The notes below the pieces were generated by a model. The model made no database searches and had not been told where the DNA came from. It saw only the letters and a program-made list of their open reading frames with translations. A stretch of DNA of 6,591 bases, taken from positions 1-6,591 of the forward strand of contig JAGVEK010000299.1 of assembly GCA_020058315.1 (NCBI GenBank), in the 5' to 3' direction. This document shows, piece by piece, positions 1 to 6,591 of this stretch. Each line of letters starts with the position of its first letter. Position 1 is the stretch's first letter. This DNA is from Candidatus Zixiibacteriota bacterium (GTDB lineage Bacteria; Zixibacteria; MSB-5A5; WJJR01). The position numbers and the translations under genes are program-made.

Positions 1-202
1 CAAAACTACATCTTAGCAAAGAGCCCTTACGCGTCCCGTTTGGACTGAACCGCTCCATATCCTTGGATAGTCAAACTGGTCCGTCGCGCTTTGGACGGAA
101 AGGGGGAAAATCCACTTGGCATGGATCTTCAATTGCGCAAGGTGGATCCCCATCCGGAACATGTGGTCGATCAAGCAGGCAACGTGACGAAGACCGGCGG
201 CC
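1..202. other. Non-coding region downstream of nfnB, no supported gene
   Basis: This is the stretch after the last stop codon of the operon. I see no reading frame with a family motif or ribosome binding site. The sequence TCCGTC (80-85) with its complement GACGGA (94-99) could form a 6-bp hairpin with an 8-nt loop. There is no U-run after it on the minus-strand transcript, so I do not call it a terminator. An 8-nt palindrome TTGCGCAA lies at 133-140. Confidence 0.4.
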
Positions 203-1609
203 CTACAGAGAGCAAAGGTACTCGTGGATAGACCTGGCGGCCTTGCGGCCGGCTCCCATGGCAAGGATGACCGTCGCTGCGCCGGTCACCACGTCGCCCC
301 CCGCCCATATCCGGTCGCGGGAAGTCTTGCCTGTCTGCTCATCTGCCACGATGTTTCCTTTCTTTCCCAGTTCCAGTCCCGGTGTGGTGGCGGCGATCAG
401 CGGATTGGGGCTGTTGCCGATGGCGCAGACCACGGCATCCACCGGATAGATGGTCTCGGAGCCCTCAATGGGAATGGGCTTCCGCCGTCCAGAAGCATCG
501 GGTTCCCCCAGCGTCATTTTCAGGCACTCGATTTCCTTGACCCACCCGTTTTCGTCACCGATGTACCGGATAGGAAGAGTCAAGAATTCGAAGATGACTC
601 CTTCCTCCTCGGCATTCTCGACTTCCTCCAGTCGTGCTGGAAGCTCCTGCCGTGATCGGCGGTAGATAATCCGTGATTCCGCGCCCAATCGCAGAGCCGT
701 TCTCGCGCAGTCCATCGCCACATTACCGCCGCCAAGAACGGCGACGCACTTGTGCCTCTTGATCGGGGTCTGAAACTGAGGGAAGAGGAATCCGGCCATC
801 AGATTCATGCGAGTCAGATACTCGTTTGCAGAGTAGACTCCATTCAGATTTTCGCCGGGGATTTCCATGAACCACGGGAGTCCGGCGCCCGAGCCGACGA
901 AAACCGCGTCGAATTCCTCCAGGAGACTGTCCACGGTCCTTGTCTTGCCAACGACAAAGTCGGTCACGATTTCGACACCAAGGCTCCTGAGATACTCAAC
1001 TTCCCGTCCCACGATGGCCTTGGGAAGACGGAACTCAGGGATGCCATAGATGAGAACACCTCCCATCTTGTGCAACGCTTCAAAGATCGTGACTTTGTGT
1101 CCGAGCTTGATCAGATCACCGGCCACCGTGAGACCCGCAGGTCCCCCGCCAATGACTGCCACCTTTCGTCCCGTCGTCGGCGCCATCTCCGGGATCTCCG
1201 GCTCCCCTTGAGTCGCTTCCCAGTCTGCCAGGAACCGCTCGAGACGTCCGATGGCGATCTGACCGTGTTTCTTGCCCAGAGAGCACGTTTCCTCGCACTG
1301 CTCTTCCTGAGGGCAGACCCGGCCGCAGACCGCGGGAAGGCAGTTCTTCTGTTTCAGTATCTTGATCCCCTGCGCGAAATCCCCCTCGGCAACAAACTTG
1401 ACAAAGCCGGGGATGTCGATCTCCACGGGGCAGTTGTCGACGCACTTCGGCGCTGGGCACTTGATGCATCGGCGAGCTTCCTCAATCGCGGTTTCCACGG
1501 TATACCCCAGCGCCACCTCATCGAAATTGTGACGCCGCACCTCAGGCGGCTGCTTGGGCATTTCCCGTCTGTTCAGATCCAGCGTTTTCTTCGGCTTCGG
1601 TTCAGGCAT
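203..1609 (-). CDS. nfnB: NfnB/GltD-type NADPH-binding FAD iron-sulfur oxidoreductase
   Basis: This 468-residue protein is the large Nfn subunit family, homologous to the glutamate synthase small subunit, and is often auto-annotated as gltA. It carries the NADP(H) site, an FAD and two [4Fe-4S] clusters. Cluster ligands appear at C48, C51, C56 and C60 and at C90, C95, C99, C105 and C109. They surround the CPQE stretch (99-102), whose Glu is, as I recall, a cluster ligand in characterised Nfn. The FAD Rossmann loop is VIGGGPAG (152-159), with GGVLIYGIPEFRLPK at 183-197. The NADPH loop is GGGNVAMD (293-300), and YRRSRQELPAR (316-326) supplies arginines fitting a 2'-phosphate. The second FAD segment IWAGGDVVTGAATVILAMG lies at 434-452. 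No glutamate synthase large subunit adjoins it, while nfnA lies directly upstream, so NfnB is preferred over GltD. The ATG at 1607-1609 is kept because the N-terminus before MPKQPPEVR looks family-like; M17 is a less likely alternative. It appears to end the operon. Confidence 0.95.
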   Translation of the reverse strand: MPEPKPKKTLDLNRREMPKQPPEVRRHNFDEVALGYTVETAIEEARRCIKCPAPKCVDNCPVEIDIPGFVKFVAEGDFAQGIKILKQKNCLPAVCGRVCPQEEQCEETCSLGKKHGQIAIGRLERFLADWEATQGEPEIPEMAPTTGRKVAVIGGGPAGLTVAGDLIKLGHKVTIFEALHKMGGVLIYGIPEFRLPKAIVGREVEYLRSLGVEIVTDFVVGKTRTVDSLLEEFDAVFVGSGAGLPWFMEIPGENLNGVYSANEYLTRMNLMAGFLFPQFQTPIKRHKCVAVLGGGNVAMDCARTALRLGAESRIIYRRSRQELPARLEEVENAEEEGVIFEFLTLPIRYIGDENGWVKEIECLKMTLGEPDASGRRKPIPIEGSETIYPVDAVVCAIGNSPNPLIAATTPGLELGKKGNIVADEQTGKTSRDRIWAGGDVVTGAATVILAMGAGRKAARSIHEYLCSL

Positions 1610-1618
1610 AGCACAGGG

Positions 1619-1623
1619 CCCTA
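1619..1623 (-). promoter_or_regulatory. Weak ribosome binding site of nfnB overlapping the nfnA stop codon
   Basis: On the minus strand the nfnA stop runs into TAGGG, 9 nt before the nfnB ATG at 1607-1609. It is the only Shine-Dalgarno-like sequence in the 11-nt gap. Its weakness and its overlap with the stop suggest translational coupling to nfnA rather than independent initiation. Confidence 0.45.
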
Positions 1624-2463
1624 TGATCTTATGGCATGTTCTTCACAACGACTTGTTCTGAGGGGCACAACTTCTTCTGTTATGTACATTTTCCGGCGCT
1701 GGAGAAGTTCGGCCCAGTCCACCTGATGGCCATCGAAATCCGGCCCATGAACACAGGCAAAACGCGTCACCGATCCAACCGTGACTCGGCACACCCCGCA
1801 CATTCCTGTGCCGTCGATCATGATCGGGTTGAGACTCACGACCGTCGGGATGCTCTGCGGACGGGTGACATCGGACCCTCTCATAAGCAGAAAGGTGCAA
1901 CCGTTGATGATGACGCGATGGATCGGTTCTTCAATCGATTTGATGATCTCCGGCAATCGTCCCACATGTCCCCGATAACCTTTCGTTCCATCACGCGTGA
2001 TGTGGATGAGCCGGTCGGATACGCTTTCAAGCCGGTCCTCCCAGTAGAACAAGTAGGAACTCCTGGATTCGATTACAGAGATCACCCTATTGCCGGCGGC
2101 TTTAAGCGCACGGGCGACCGGGTAGATGCTGCCGATCCCGTAGCACCCGCCGACACACAGAACCGTGCCGTATAGTCCGATCTCGGTCGGATTGCCCAGT
2201 GGTCCAACCACGGTGGGAATGCTGCTGCCGGATTTGAGCGCGGCCAATTTTCTGGTGCTGCTGCCGACATTCATGAAGACGATTGTCACCGTTCCGTCTT
2301 CCGGGTTCCAGTCCGCGATCGAGAGAGGTATTCTCTCGCCGTCTTCCGTGGCGCGCACAATCGCAAACTGGCCGGGCTTCGCCTCGCGGGCGACAGCCGG
2401 AGCTTCCAGCCGCAGCAGATGGATATTGGGGACGATCATCCGCTGTTCCAGGACCTTAAACAT
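1621..2463 (-). CDS. nfnA: NfnA-type FAD and [2Fe-2S] subunit (ferredoxin-NADP reductase / sulfide dehydrogenase small-subunit family)
   Basis: This 280-residue member of the PyrK/NfnA ferredoxin-reductase-like family is normally the small subunit of NADH-dependent reduced ferredoxin:NADP oxidoreductase. The N-terminal FAD domain shows RIPLSIAD (44-51) and the family stretch VVGPLGNPTEIG (85-96). The nucleotide-binding half begins LCVGGCYGIGSIYPVARAL (102-120). The C-terminal cluster motif has D217, C222, C225 and C237, the Asp plus three-Cys [2Fe-2S] pattern known from Nfn, followed by GPDFDGHQVDW (240-250). Length is normal for the family. Two nucleotide-site motifs differ from classical NfnA: GGCYGIG where GGGxGIA is usual, and INGCTFLLM (186-194) where a GPxPMM-like motif is usual. 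NAD binding is therefore less certain than the fold. The start overlaps the preceding stop by 8 nt, and nfnB follows after 11 nt, the usual nfnA-nfnB order. PyrK is excluded because no pyrD is adjacent and an NfnB is. Confidence 0.93.
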   Translation of the reverse strand: MFKVLEQRMIVPNIHLLRLEAPAVAREAKPGQFAIVRATEDGERIPLSIADWNPEDGTVTIVFMNVGSSTRKLAALKSGSSIPTVVGPLGNPTEIGLYGTVLCVGGCYGIGSIYPVARALKAAGNRVISVIESRSSYLFYWEDRLESVSDRLIHITRDGTKGYRGHVGRLPEIIKSIEEPIHRVIINGCTFLLMRGSDVTRPQSIPTVVSLNPIMIDGTGMCGVCRVTVGSVTRFACVHGPDFDGHQVDWAELLQRRKMYITEEVVPLRTSRCEEHAIRS

Positions 2464-4984
2464 CTCTCTTCCTTATTCTCGCCGGGCACGGGTTGAAGGG
2501 GATCGCCTCATGCTCTCCCAGCACGGCGCACAGCGTCCCTCTGGGCTGGTCATTCGCGATCCTGGCACACCAGGCCGCCTCGAAACCATCTCCGGACACA
2601 AGCACTTCATCACCGTGGGAAAGGCCTGCCTCCCGGGCGTCCTCTTGATTGATCTCGATGATCCTCTCCGTGAACAGCGCTCTTGCTCCCTCAACGTGAG
2701 CGGACAGGGGGAAACCACGATGCGTGTGCTCCACGACCGAAGCACTCAGGATGAAGGGGAATGACCGGTCGGTCTTCAGGGTTGCCGCCGCCTTTGTCTG
2801 GGGAATGCGGAACTCCCCTGCGCACGTCAGGGAGCGCGCTTCGCGTGCGGGGTTGTCAAAGTCCCCCAGACCATCAATCAGACGTGACATCTCGCGATGG
2901 ATTTCTGCGGCACTACTGAAATCGAATCCTTTGAATCCCATCATCCGCGCGATCTGACAGAGGATTTCCCAGTCGGGCTTGGCCTCACCCGGCGGGTCAA
3001 CCGCCTTCCGAACGCGCTGGATCCGTCCCTCACCGTTGATGAATGATCCATCAACCTCGGTGAACGCGGCCGAGGGGAGAATAAGATCCGCCCCAAGCGC
3101 GGCTGTCGGGGGATAGATGCTCTGAAAGATCACGAAGTCAGAGAAGCGCCCGACAGCCGGCGGAATCTCCCCGATCAGATAGAGGACTTTGAGTCTCTTC
3201 TCCGGAGAGAGCATCGTGGCGTCCCATGGAGAGAACCCGGGTATCGTGACGTTCCCTTGCTGCCCCAAAGCACTGACTGCCTTGGGATTGGTTGCGGATT
3301 CCCCTCCGGGGAGAAATTCAGCATACGCGCCCATGAGAACGGAGCCATACAAGTTGTTCTGTGCCGGGAGGGGAAGAACACCAGCCCCGATGTTGCGCGC
3401 CAGCCGCGCGATCGCTTCGAGAATCGAGGCGGCTTGGTCATGTCGCAGGTACTCCGAGCCTACGAGGATCACGGTCGGTTGTGCATCCATGAGGATCTGC
3501 GCAACAGCATGGAGATCATCAGCGTGGTTCCCGTCGTTTGACGCGCCACCTGTCAGGGTGCTTCCCGCTCTCCTGGCAGTGGTCAGGTCCACCAGCGAAT
3601 TGAGAACAGCAGTCTCCGTACCGGGAAGGGGCTGGATCCACCTGTCACTAAACGTGCTGAGGTTGTGGTCCTGCGGGTGGATTGTGATGATTTTGGCGCC
3701 CCGTCTGACGGCCTGACGGAGCTCCACCCCCACAACCGACCGCGCGAACCTCGTATCGAGCCCGATACAGAGGATGCTCGACGCCCCGCGGACCGTAGAG
3801 AGAGGAACCGACATCTTCATGAGATCCAGATAGGCATTGAAGCCCGAGCGGTAAAACATCCTCGCCGATGTGTCGATGTGATGAGATCCCATCACGGTGC
3901 GGACGAACTTCTGCGCCACGTACAAATCCTCGGTGCAGCAGTTGGGGGAGACGAGCATGCCGAAATCATCCGGGGCGCAGGCGGAAAGACGCTCGGCCGC
4001 CGCCGCAACAGCTTCTTCCCAGTGGATGGGGATGGTGCGGCCACTCTCTGTTCTGTATGGTCTTGCGGCACGCTGATAACCGTTGACCGTCTCGGTAACA
4101 CAGAACCGCCCCTTGACACATAGCTGTCCATTGTTCACCAGCATGTCATCCGCAGGCCGGCTTCCGATGACAGCACCGTTCTTCACCAGCAGACGCATCT
4201 GGCATCCCACACCGCAGAACGGGCAGGTGGTGATTGTTTCGCGTTCCGGTTTCCCGTCCCACTTGCCGGTCTTCTCCGAGAGTGCGCCCGTCGGGCACAC
4301 GGACACGCAGGCGCCGCAGAACTCGCATCCGGCTTCCAGGTGGCTCCGGCCGAAGGCCGGACCGATCACGGAGTGCGGTCCCCGGCGGCAAAAAGATAAC
4401 GTACCGGCGGCGCGGATATCCTGGCACACCCGGACGCATCGGCCGCAGAGGATGCACAGATTGTAGTCCCGGTCATAGAACGGGTCTTCCGTCTCGACTG
4501 GCAGGCTGCGATAGTAGATCGGATAGCCGATCTCTGTAATTCCCAATCTCTCCGTCACTGTCTGCAATTCGCACTGCGCGTCGTTGGGGCAATACCGGCA
4601 ACCGGTGGTCACGCCCGCCTTGCGGATTGTGACCGAGTAGGCCTTGCAGTCCTCCCGTTCATCGCAGATCAGACAACTGGAGGTGTGCTCACTCAGGATC
4701 AACTGCAGCACTTCCCGGCGCATGGTCTGGAGTTGAGCGGTGTCAGTCCGGATGGCCATCCCGTCCTCAACGGGTGTGGTGCAGGCGGTCGGGAAACCGC
4801 GCATGCCATCGACCTCCACGATGCACATGCGGCAGCCACCGAACGGAACAAGATCCTTGTGGGCACAGAGCGTGGGGATGTAGACGCCATTTCTTTCGGC
4901 CGCCTGGAGAATCGTGAGCCCGCGCTCCGCAGGGTACGAGTGGCTGTCCATCGTGATTGTGAGCTTCTCAGAGCACTTGCTCAT
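2456..4984 (-). CDS. NuoG/formate-dehydrogenase-like iron-sulfur molybdopterin-fold subunit, predicted catalytically inactive as a formate dehydrogenase
   Basis: This 842-residue protein probably passes electrons between the NuoF-like and Nfn-like subunits. It has a [2Fe-2S] ferredoxin domain (C40, C51, C54, C68), a His-Cys [4Fe-4S] site (H100, C104, C107, C113) and a second Cx2Cx5C motif (C129, C132, C138). Two ferredoxin-type clusters follow (C177/C180/C183/C187 and C220/C223/C226/C230). A molybdopterin-oxidoreductase cluster has C254, C257, C261 and C289, with the following K291 retained. The molybdopterin fold continues to about 690, including QNNLYGSVLMG at 542-552 and the segment around EVDGSFINGEGRIQRVRK at 643-660. 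The C-terminal dinucleotide-binding-like domain spans about 740-835. At the usual Cys/Sec-His site the sequence reads SARMFYRS (373-380), and the catalytic Arg position is P540, so formate oxidation is unlikely. I chose the ATG at 4982-4984 because the fold begins there behind a good GGAG site. A frame-extending start at 5146 adds only Ser/Pro-rich sequence overlapping the upstream gene. Confidence 0.92.
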   Translation of the reverse strand: MSKCSEKLTITMDSHSYPAERGLTILQAAERNGVYIPTLCAHKDLVPFGGCRMCIVEVDGMRGFPTACTTPVEDGMAIRTDTAQLQTMRREVLQLILSEHTSSCLICDEREDCKAYSVTIRKAGVTTGCRYCPNDAQCELQTVTERLGITEIGYPIYYRSLPVETEDPFYDRDYNLCILCGRCVRVCQDIRAAGTLSFCRRGPHSVIGPAFGRSHLEAGCEFCGACVSVCPTGALSEKTGKWDGKPERETITTCPFCGVGCQMRLLVKNGAVIGSRPADDMLVNNGQLCVKGRFCVTETVNGYQRAARPYRTESGRTIPIHWEEAVAAAAERLSACAPDDFGMLVSPNCCTEDLYVAQKFVRTVMGSHHIDTSARMFYRSGFNAYLDLMKMSVPLSTVRGASSILCIGLDTRFARSVVGVELRQAVRRGAKIITIHPQDHNLSTFSDRWIQPLPGTETAVLNSLVDLTTARRAGSTLTGGASNDGNHADDLHAVAQILMDAQPTVILVGSEYLRHDQAASILEAIARLARNIGAGVLPLPAQNNLYGSVLMGAYAEFLPGGESATNPKAVSALGQQGNVTIPGFSPWDATMLSPEKRLKVLYLIGEIPPAVGRFSDFVIFQSIYPPTAALGADLILPSAAFTEVDGSFINGEGRIQRVRKAVDPPGEAKPDWEILCQIARMMGFKGFDFSSAAEIHREMSRLIDGLGDFDNPAREARSLTCAGEFRIPQTKAAATLKTDRSFPFILSASVVEHTHRGFPLSAHVEGARALFTERIIEINQEDAREAGLSHGDEVLVSGDGFEAAWCARIANDQPRGTLCAVLGEHEAIPFNPCPARIRKRDV
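2468..2473 (-). promoter_or_regulatory. Ribosome binding site of nfnA, inside the end of the NuoG-like gene
   Basis: The minus strand reads AGGAAGAGAG directly before the ATG at 2461-2463, giving an AGGA core with a 6-nt spacer. The start codon overlaps the upstream TAA stop within ATGTTTAA (8-nt overlap). Ribosomes finishing the NuoG-like subunit could reinitiate here, coupling the amounts of the two proteins. Confidence 0.65.
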
Positions 4985-6591
4985 CGGCAGTTCTCCGTTT
5001 GGACCGGATGACAATGGCGTCGCCTGCGATGGCGTCGAAACGGCAGATCTCGTAGCAGGCACGGCACTTGATGCATTTGGAGGCATCGAGGTTGTGCGGC
5101 TCCGCACGCGGTCCGGTGATGGCGCCGGTGGGACAGATACTGACACAGCGCTGACAGCCTGTGCAGCGATCGGGTATCACGCGGTACTCCACCAGTTCTT
5201 TGCAGATGGCCGCCGAGCAGTATTTGTCGGTCACATGTTCAAGGTATTCGGGCCGGAAGTAGCGTAGCGTGGTCAGCACCGGATTCGGCGCCGTCTGACC
5301 CAGGCCGCACAACGAACCACGTTTAATCGTTTCGCCGAGGGTCTGAAGCGTGGCAAGGTCCTCAGCAAGGCCGCGGCCTGTTGTCATCCGCTGGAGGATC
5401 TCCACCAGATGCCTGGTTCCGACGCGACACGGGGTACACTTGCCGCACGACTCCTGCTGGGCAAAATCGAGAAAATACCGCGCCAAATCCACGACGCAGG
5501 TGTCCTCATCCATTACGATGAGGCCGCCTGATCCCATGATCGAGCCGGCCGCACCAAGTGACTCGTAGTCCACGGGGGTATCCAGGAACTCCTCCGAAAG
5601 ACATCCACCTGACGGGCCGCCGGTCTGCACCGCCTTGAAGCGTTTTGTCGTGCCGCCGCCGATGTCGAAGATGATCTTTCGCAGGGTCGTTCCGAGCGGC
5701 ACTTCAATCAGTCCGGTGCGGCGCACTTTCCCCACAAGCGAGAATGTCTTTGTGCCGTGGTTTCCCTGGACGCCGAACTGCCGGTACCAGGGCGCCCCGT
5801 TGCGGAGAATGCTGGCGAGGGTTCCAAGAGTCTCCACATTATTGATGATTGTGGGCATGCCGTGCAGGCCGGCGATTGCTGGAAACGGCGGCCGCGACTT
5901 GGGCATGCCTCGTTCTCCTTCGATCGAGGCGATCAGTGCAGTCTCCTCGCCGCAGACGAAGGCTCCAGCACCTTCTTTGATGGTGATCTCGAAGTCGAAA
6001 CCCGATTCCAGGATGTTCTGACCCAGCAGGCCGTGGTCCCGCATCTGGCTGATCGCAACGTTCAAGCGGGCGATGGCCAGCGGGTACTCCGCCCTGATGT
6101 AGATGTACCCCTGCGAGGCGCCGATCGCATAGGCGGCGATCAGCATTCCCTCGAGGACCGCATGGGGATCCCCTTCCAAAAGAGAGCGATTCATGAATGC
6201 ACCCGGATCGCCCTCGTCGGCGTTGCAGATCAGATACTTGATCCGGCCGGGCGCGTTCCGGCAGATTTCCCACTTCTTGAAGGTGGGAAACCCTGCTCCT
6301 CCACGCCCTCGAAGTCCGGCGTCGCGAACCTCCGCGATGACTCCGTCGGCGCCGCGCGCGAAGGCACTTTCGATGCCCAGATATCCGTCGTTGGCCAGGT
6401 AGTGGTCGATCTGCTCGGGATCGATGAATCCGCAGTTCTTGAGCACAATCCTCACCTGCGGTTTGAGCATCGGGAGATCAAAGAACCGGGGAATCTTCCG
6501 TTTCGCAAACTCGCCGTTCTCATCTCCGAAGTGAGCAACCGCCAGCCGGAGGATCGGATCGCCCTTCACCAGGCAGGATTCCACGATTTCA
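4968..6591 (-). CDS. nuoF: HydB/NuoF-type NADH-binding FMN and iron-sulfur subunit, 5'-truncated by the window edge
   Basis: This is the NADH-oxidising (or NAD-reducing) flavoprotein subunit of a soluble complex. Residues are numbered from a GTG at 6582-6584. The FMN loop GLRGRGGAGFP is at 90-100 and the NADH-site stretch NADEGDPGAFMNR at 121-133. A Gly/Glu-rich EGAGAFVCGEETA lies at 204-216, followed by an SLBB-like region at about 280-335. A [4Fe-4S] site has C380, C383, C386 and C426. A CxxxxC pair (C456, C461) precedes two ferredoxin motifs, C474/C477/C480/C484 and C504/C507/C510/C514. This tail is typical of HydB/HndC rather than complex I NuoF. The GTG is probably not the start: the frame stays open to the edge, and the edge reading EIVESCLVKG matches the end of the thioredoxin-like [2Fe-2S] domain that precedes NuoF in HydB proteins. 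That domain, and probably a NuoE/HydC gene, should lie just outside. The stop at 4968-4970 overlaps the next gene by 17 nt. Confidence 0.95.
   Translation of the reverse strand, partial: EIVESCLVKGDPILRLAVAHFGDENGEFAKRKIPRFFDLPMLKPQVRIVLKNCGFIDPEQIDHYLANDGYLGIESAFARGADGVIAEVRDAGLRGRGGAGFPTFKKWEICRNAPGRIKYLICNADEGDPGAFMNRSLLEGDPHAVLEGMLIAAYAIGASQGYIYIRAEYPLAIARLNVAISQMRDHGLLGQNILESGFDFEITIKEGAGAFVCGEETALIASIEGERGMPKSRPPFPAIAGLHGMPTIINNVETLGTLASILRNGAPWYRQFGVQGNHGTKTFSLVGKVRRTGLIEVPLGTTLRKIIFDIGGGTTKRFKAVQTGGPSGGCLSEEFLDTPVDYESLGAAGSIMGSGGLIVMDEDTCVVDLARYFLDFAQQESCGKCTPCRVGTRHLVEILQRMTTGRGLAEDLATLQTLGETIKRGSLCGLGQTAPNPVLTTLRYFRPEYLEHVTDKYCSAAICKELVEYRVIPDRCTGCQRCVSICPTGAITGPRAEPHNLDASKCIKCRACYEICRFDAIAGDAIVIRSKRRTADEQVL
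4991..4996 (-). promoter_or_regulatory. Ribosome binding site of the NuoG-like gene, inside the upstream reading frame
   Basis: Read on the minus strand, GGAGAA sits 6 nt before the ATG at 4982-4984 and lies within the last codons of the NuoF-like gene. It decides the start: the longer in-frame alternative at 5146 would add 54 Ser/Pro/Thr-rich residues that overlap the ferredoxin-domain coding of the upstream gene. Confidence 0.7.

Noticed and set aside
80..99. Hairpin TCCGTC/GACGGA as an intrinsic terminator for the operon
   Set aside because: The stem is only 6 bp with an 8-nt loop and is not followed by a U-run in the transcript direction.
13..162. Possible 49-codon minus-strand small gene downstream of nfnB
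   Set aside because: The ATG at 160-162 has no Shine-Dalgarno sequence before it, and the translation has no recognisable motif.
203..1609. Assimilatory glutamate synthase small subunit
   Set aside because: The sequence family is shared, but there is no glutamate synthase large subunit in the window, and the neighbouring nfnA and NuoF/NuoG-like genes point to an Nfn-type role.
752..1726. 324-codon plus-strand open frame
   Set aside because: It is antisense to nfnB, has no recognisable family motif or ribosome binding site, and is explained by GC-rich codon structure of the real gene.
2165..2764. 199-codon plus-strand open frame spanning the nfnA/NuoG-like junction
   Set aside because: It overlaps two clear genes on the other strand and its translation shows no domain features.
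2456..4984. Active formate dehydrogenase, possibly with an in-frame TGA selenocysteine
   Set aside because: There is no internal TGA at the active-site position. The Cys/Sec-His pair reads Phe-Tyr and the catalytic Arg position reads Pro.
4985..5146. 54-residue N-terminal extension of the NuoG-like protein
   Set aside because: It is low-complexity Ser/Pro/Thr-rich sequence out of frame with the conserved ferredoxin domain of the NuoF-like gene. The ATG at 4984 has a good ribosome binding site and starts where the fold starts.

Overview
The window is one tightly packed operon fragment on the minus strand. It carries four flavin/iron-sulfur oxidoreductase genes and almost no non-coding DNA until the last ~200 bases. 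In transcription order (high to low coordinates) these are: a HydB/NuoF-type NADH-binding flavoprotein (6591-4968, cut by the window edge at its 5' end); a NuoG/formate-dehydrogenase-like iron-sulfur and molybdopterin-fold subunit (4984-2456); an NfnA-type FAD/[2Fe-2S] subunit (2463-1621); and an NfnB/GltD-type NADPH-binding subunit (1609-203). Neighbours overlap by 17 and 8 nt or are separated by 11 nt, so they are almost certainly co-transcribed and translationally coupled. Bases 1-202 follow the last stop codon and hold no gene I can support.

The genes suggest a strictly anaerobic bacterium with GC-rich DNA. Every product is an oxygen-sensitive electron-transfer protein, and together they show ligands for roughly 11-12 iron-sulfur clusters. 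HydB-type NuoF and NfnAB modules are typical of fermenters, acetogens, syntrophs and sulfate reducers. The sequence alone does not fix the phylum.

The likely joint role is a soluble electron-bifurcating or electron-confurcating complex linking NADH, NADPH and ferredoxin. The NuoF-like subunit carries the NAD(H)/FMN site and a C-terminal 2x[4Fe-4S] ferredoxin domain. The NuoG-like subunit is a long iron-sulfur wire ending in a molybdopterin-oxidoreductase fold. NfnB carries the NADPH site and an FAD, and NfnA is its partner. The mix resembles the Sporomusa-type transhydrogenase (Stn: HydBC-like core plus a NuoG-GltD fusion). Here, however, the NuoG and GltD parts are separate genes, an NfnA gene lies between them, and the NuoG part is extended by a formate-dehydrogenase-like domain. 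That domain appears to have lost the catalytic Cys/Sec, His and Arg, so it is probably not a working formate dehydrogenase. This combination is the main point of interest.
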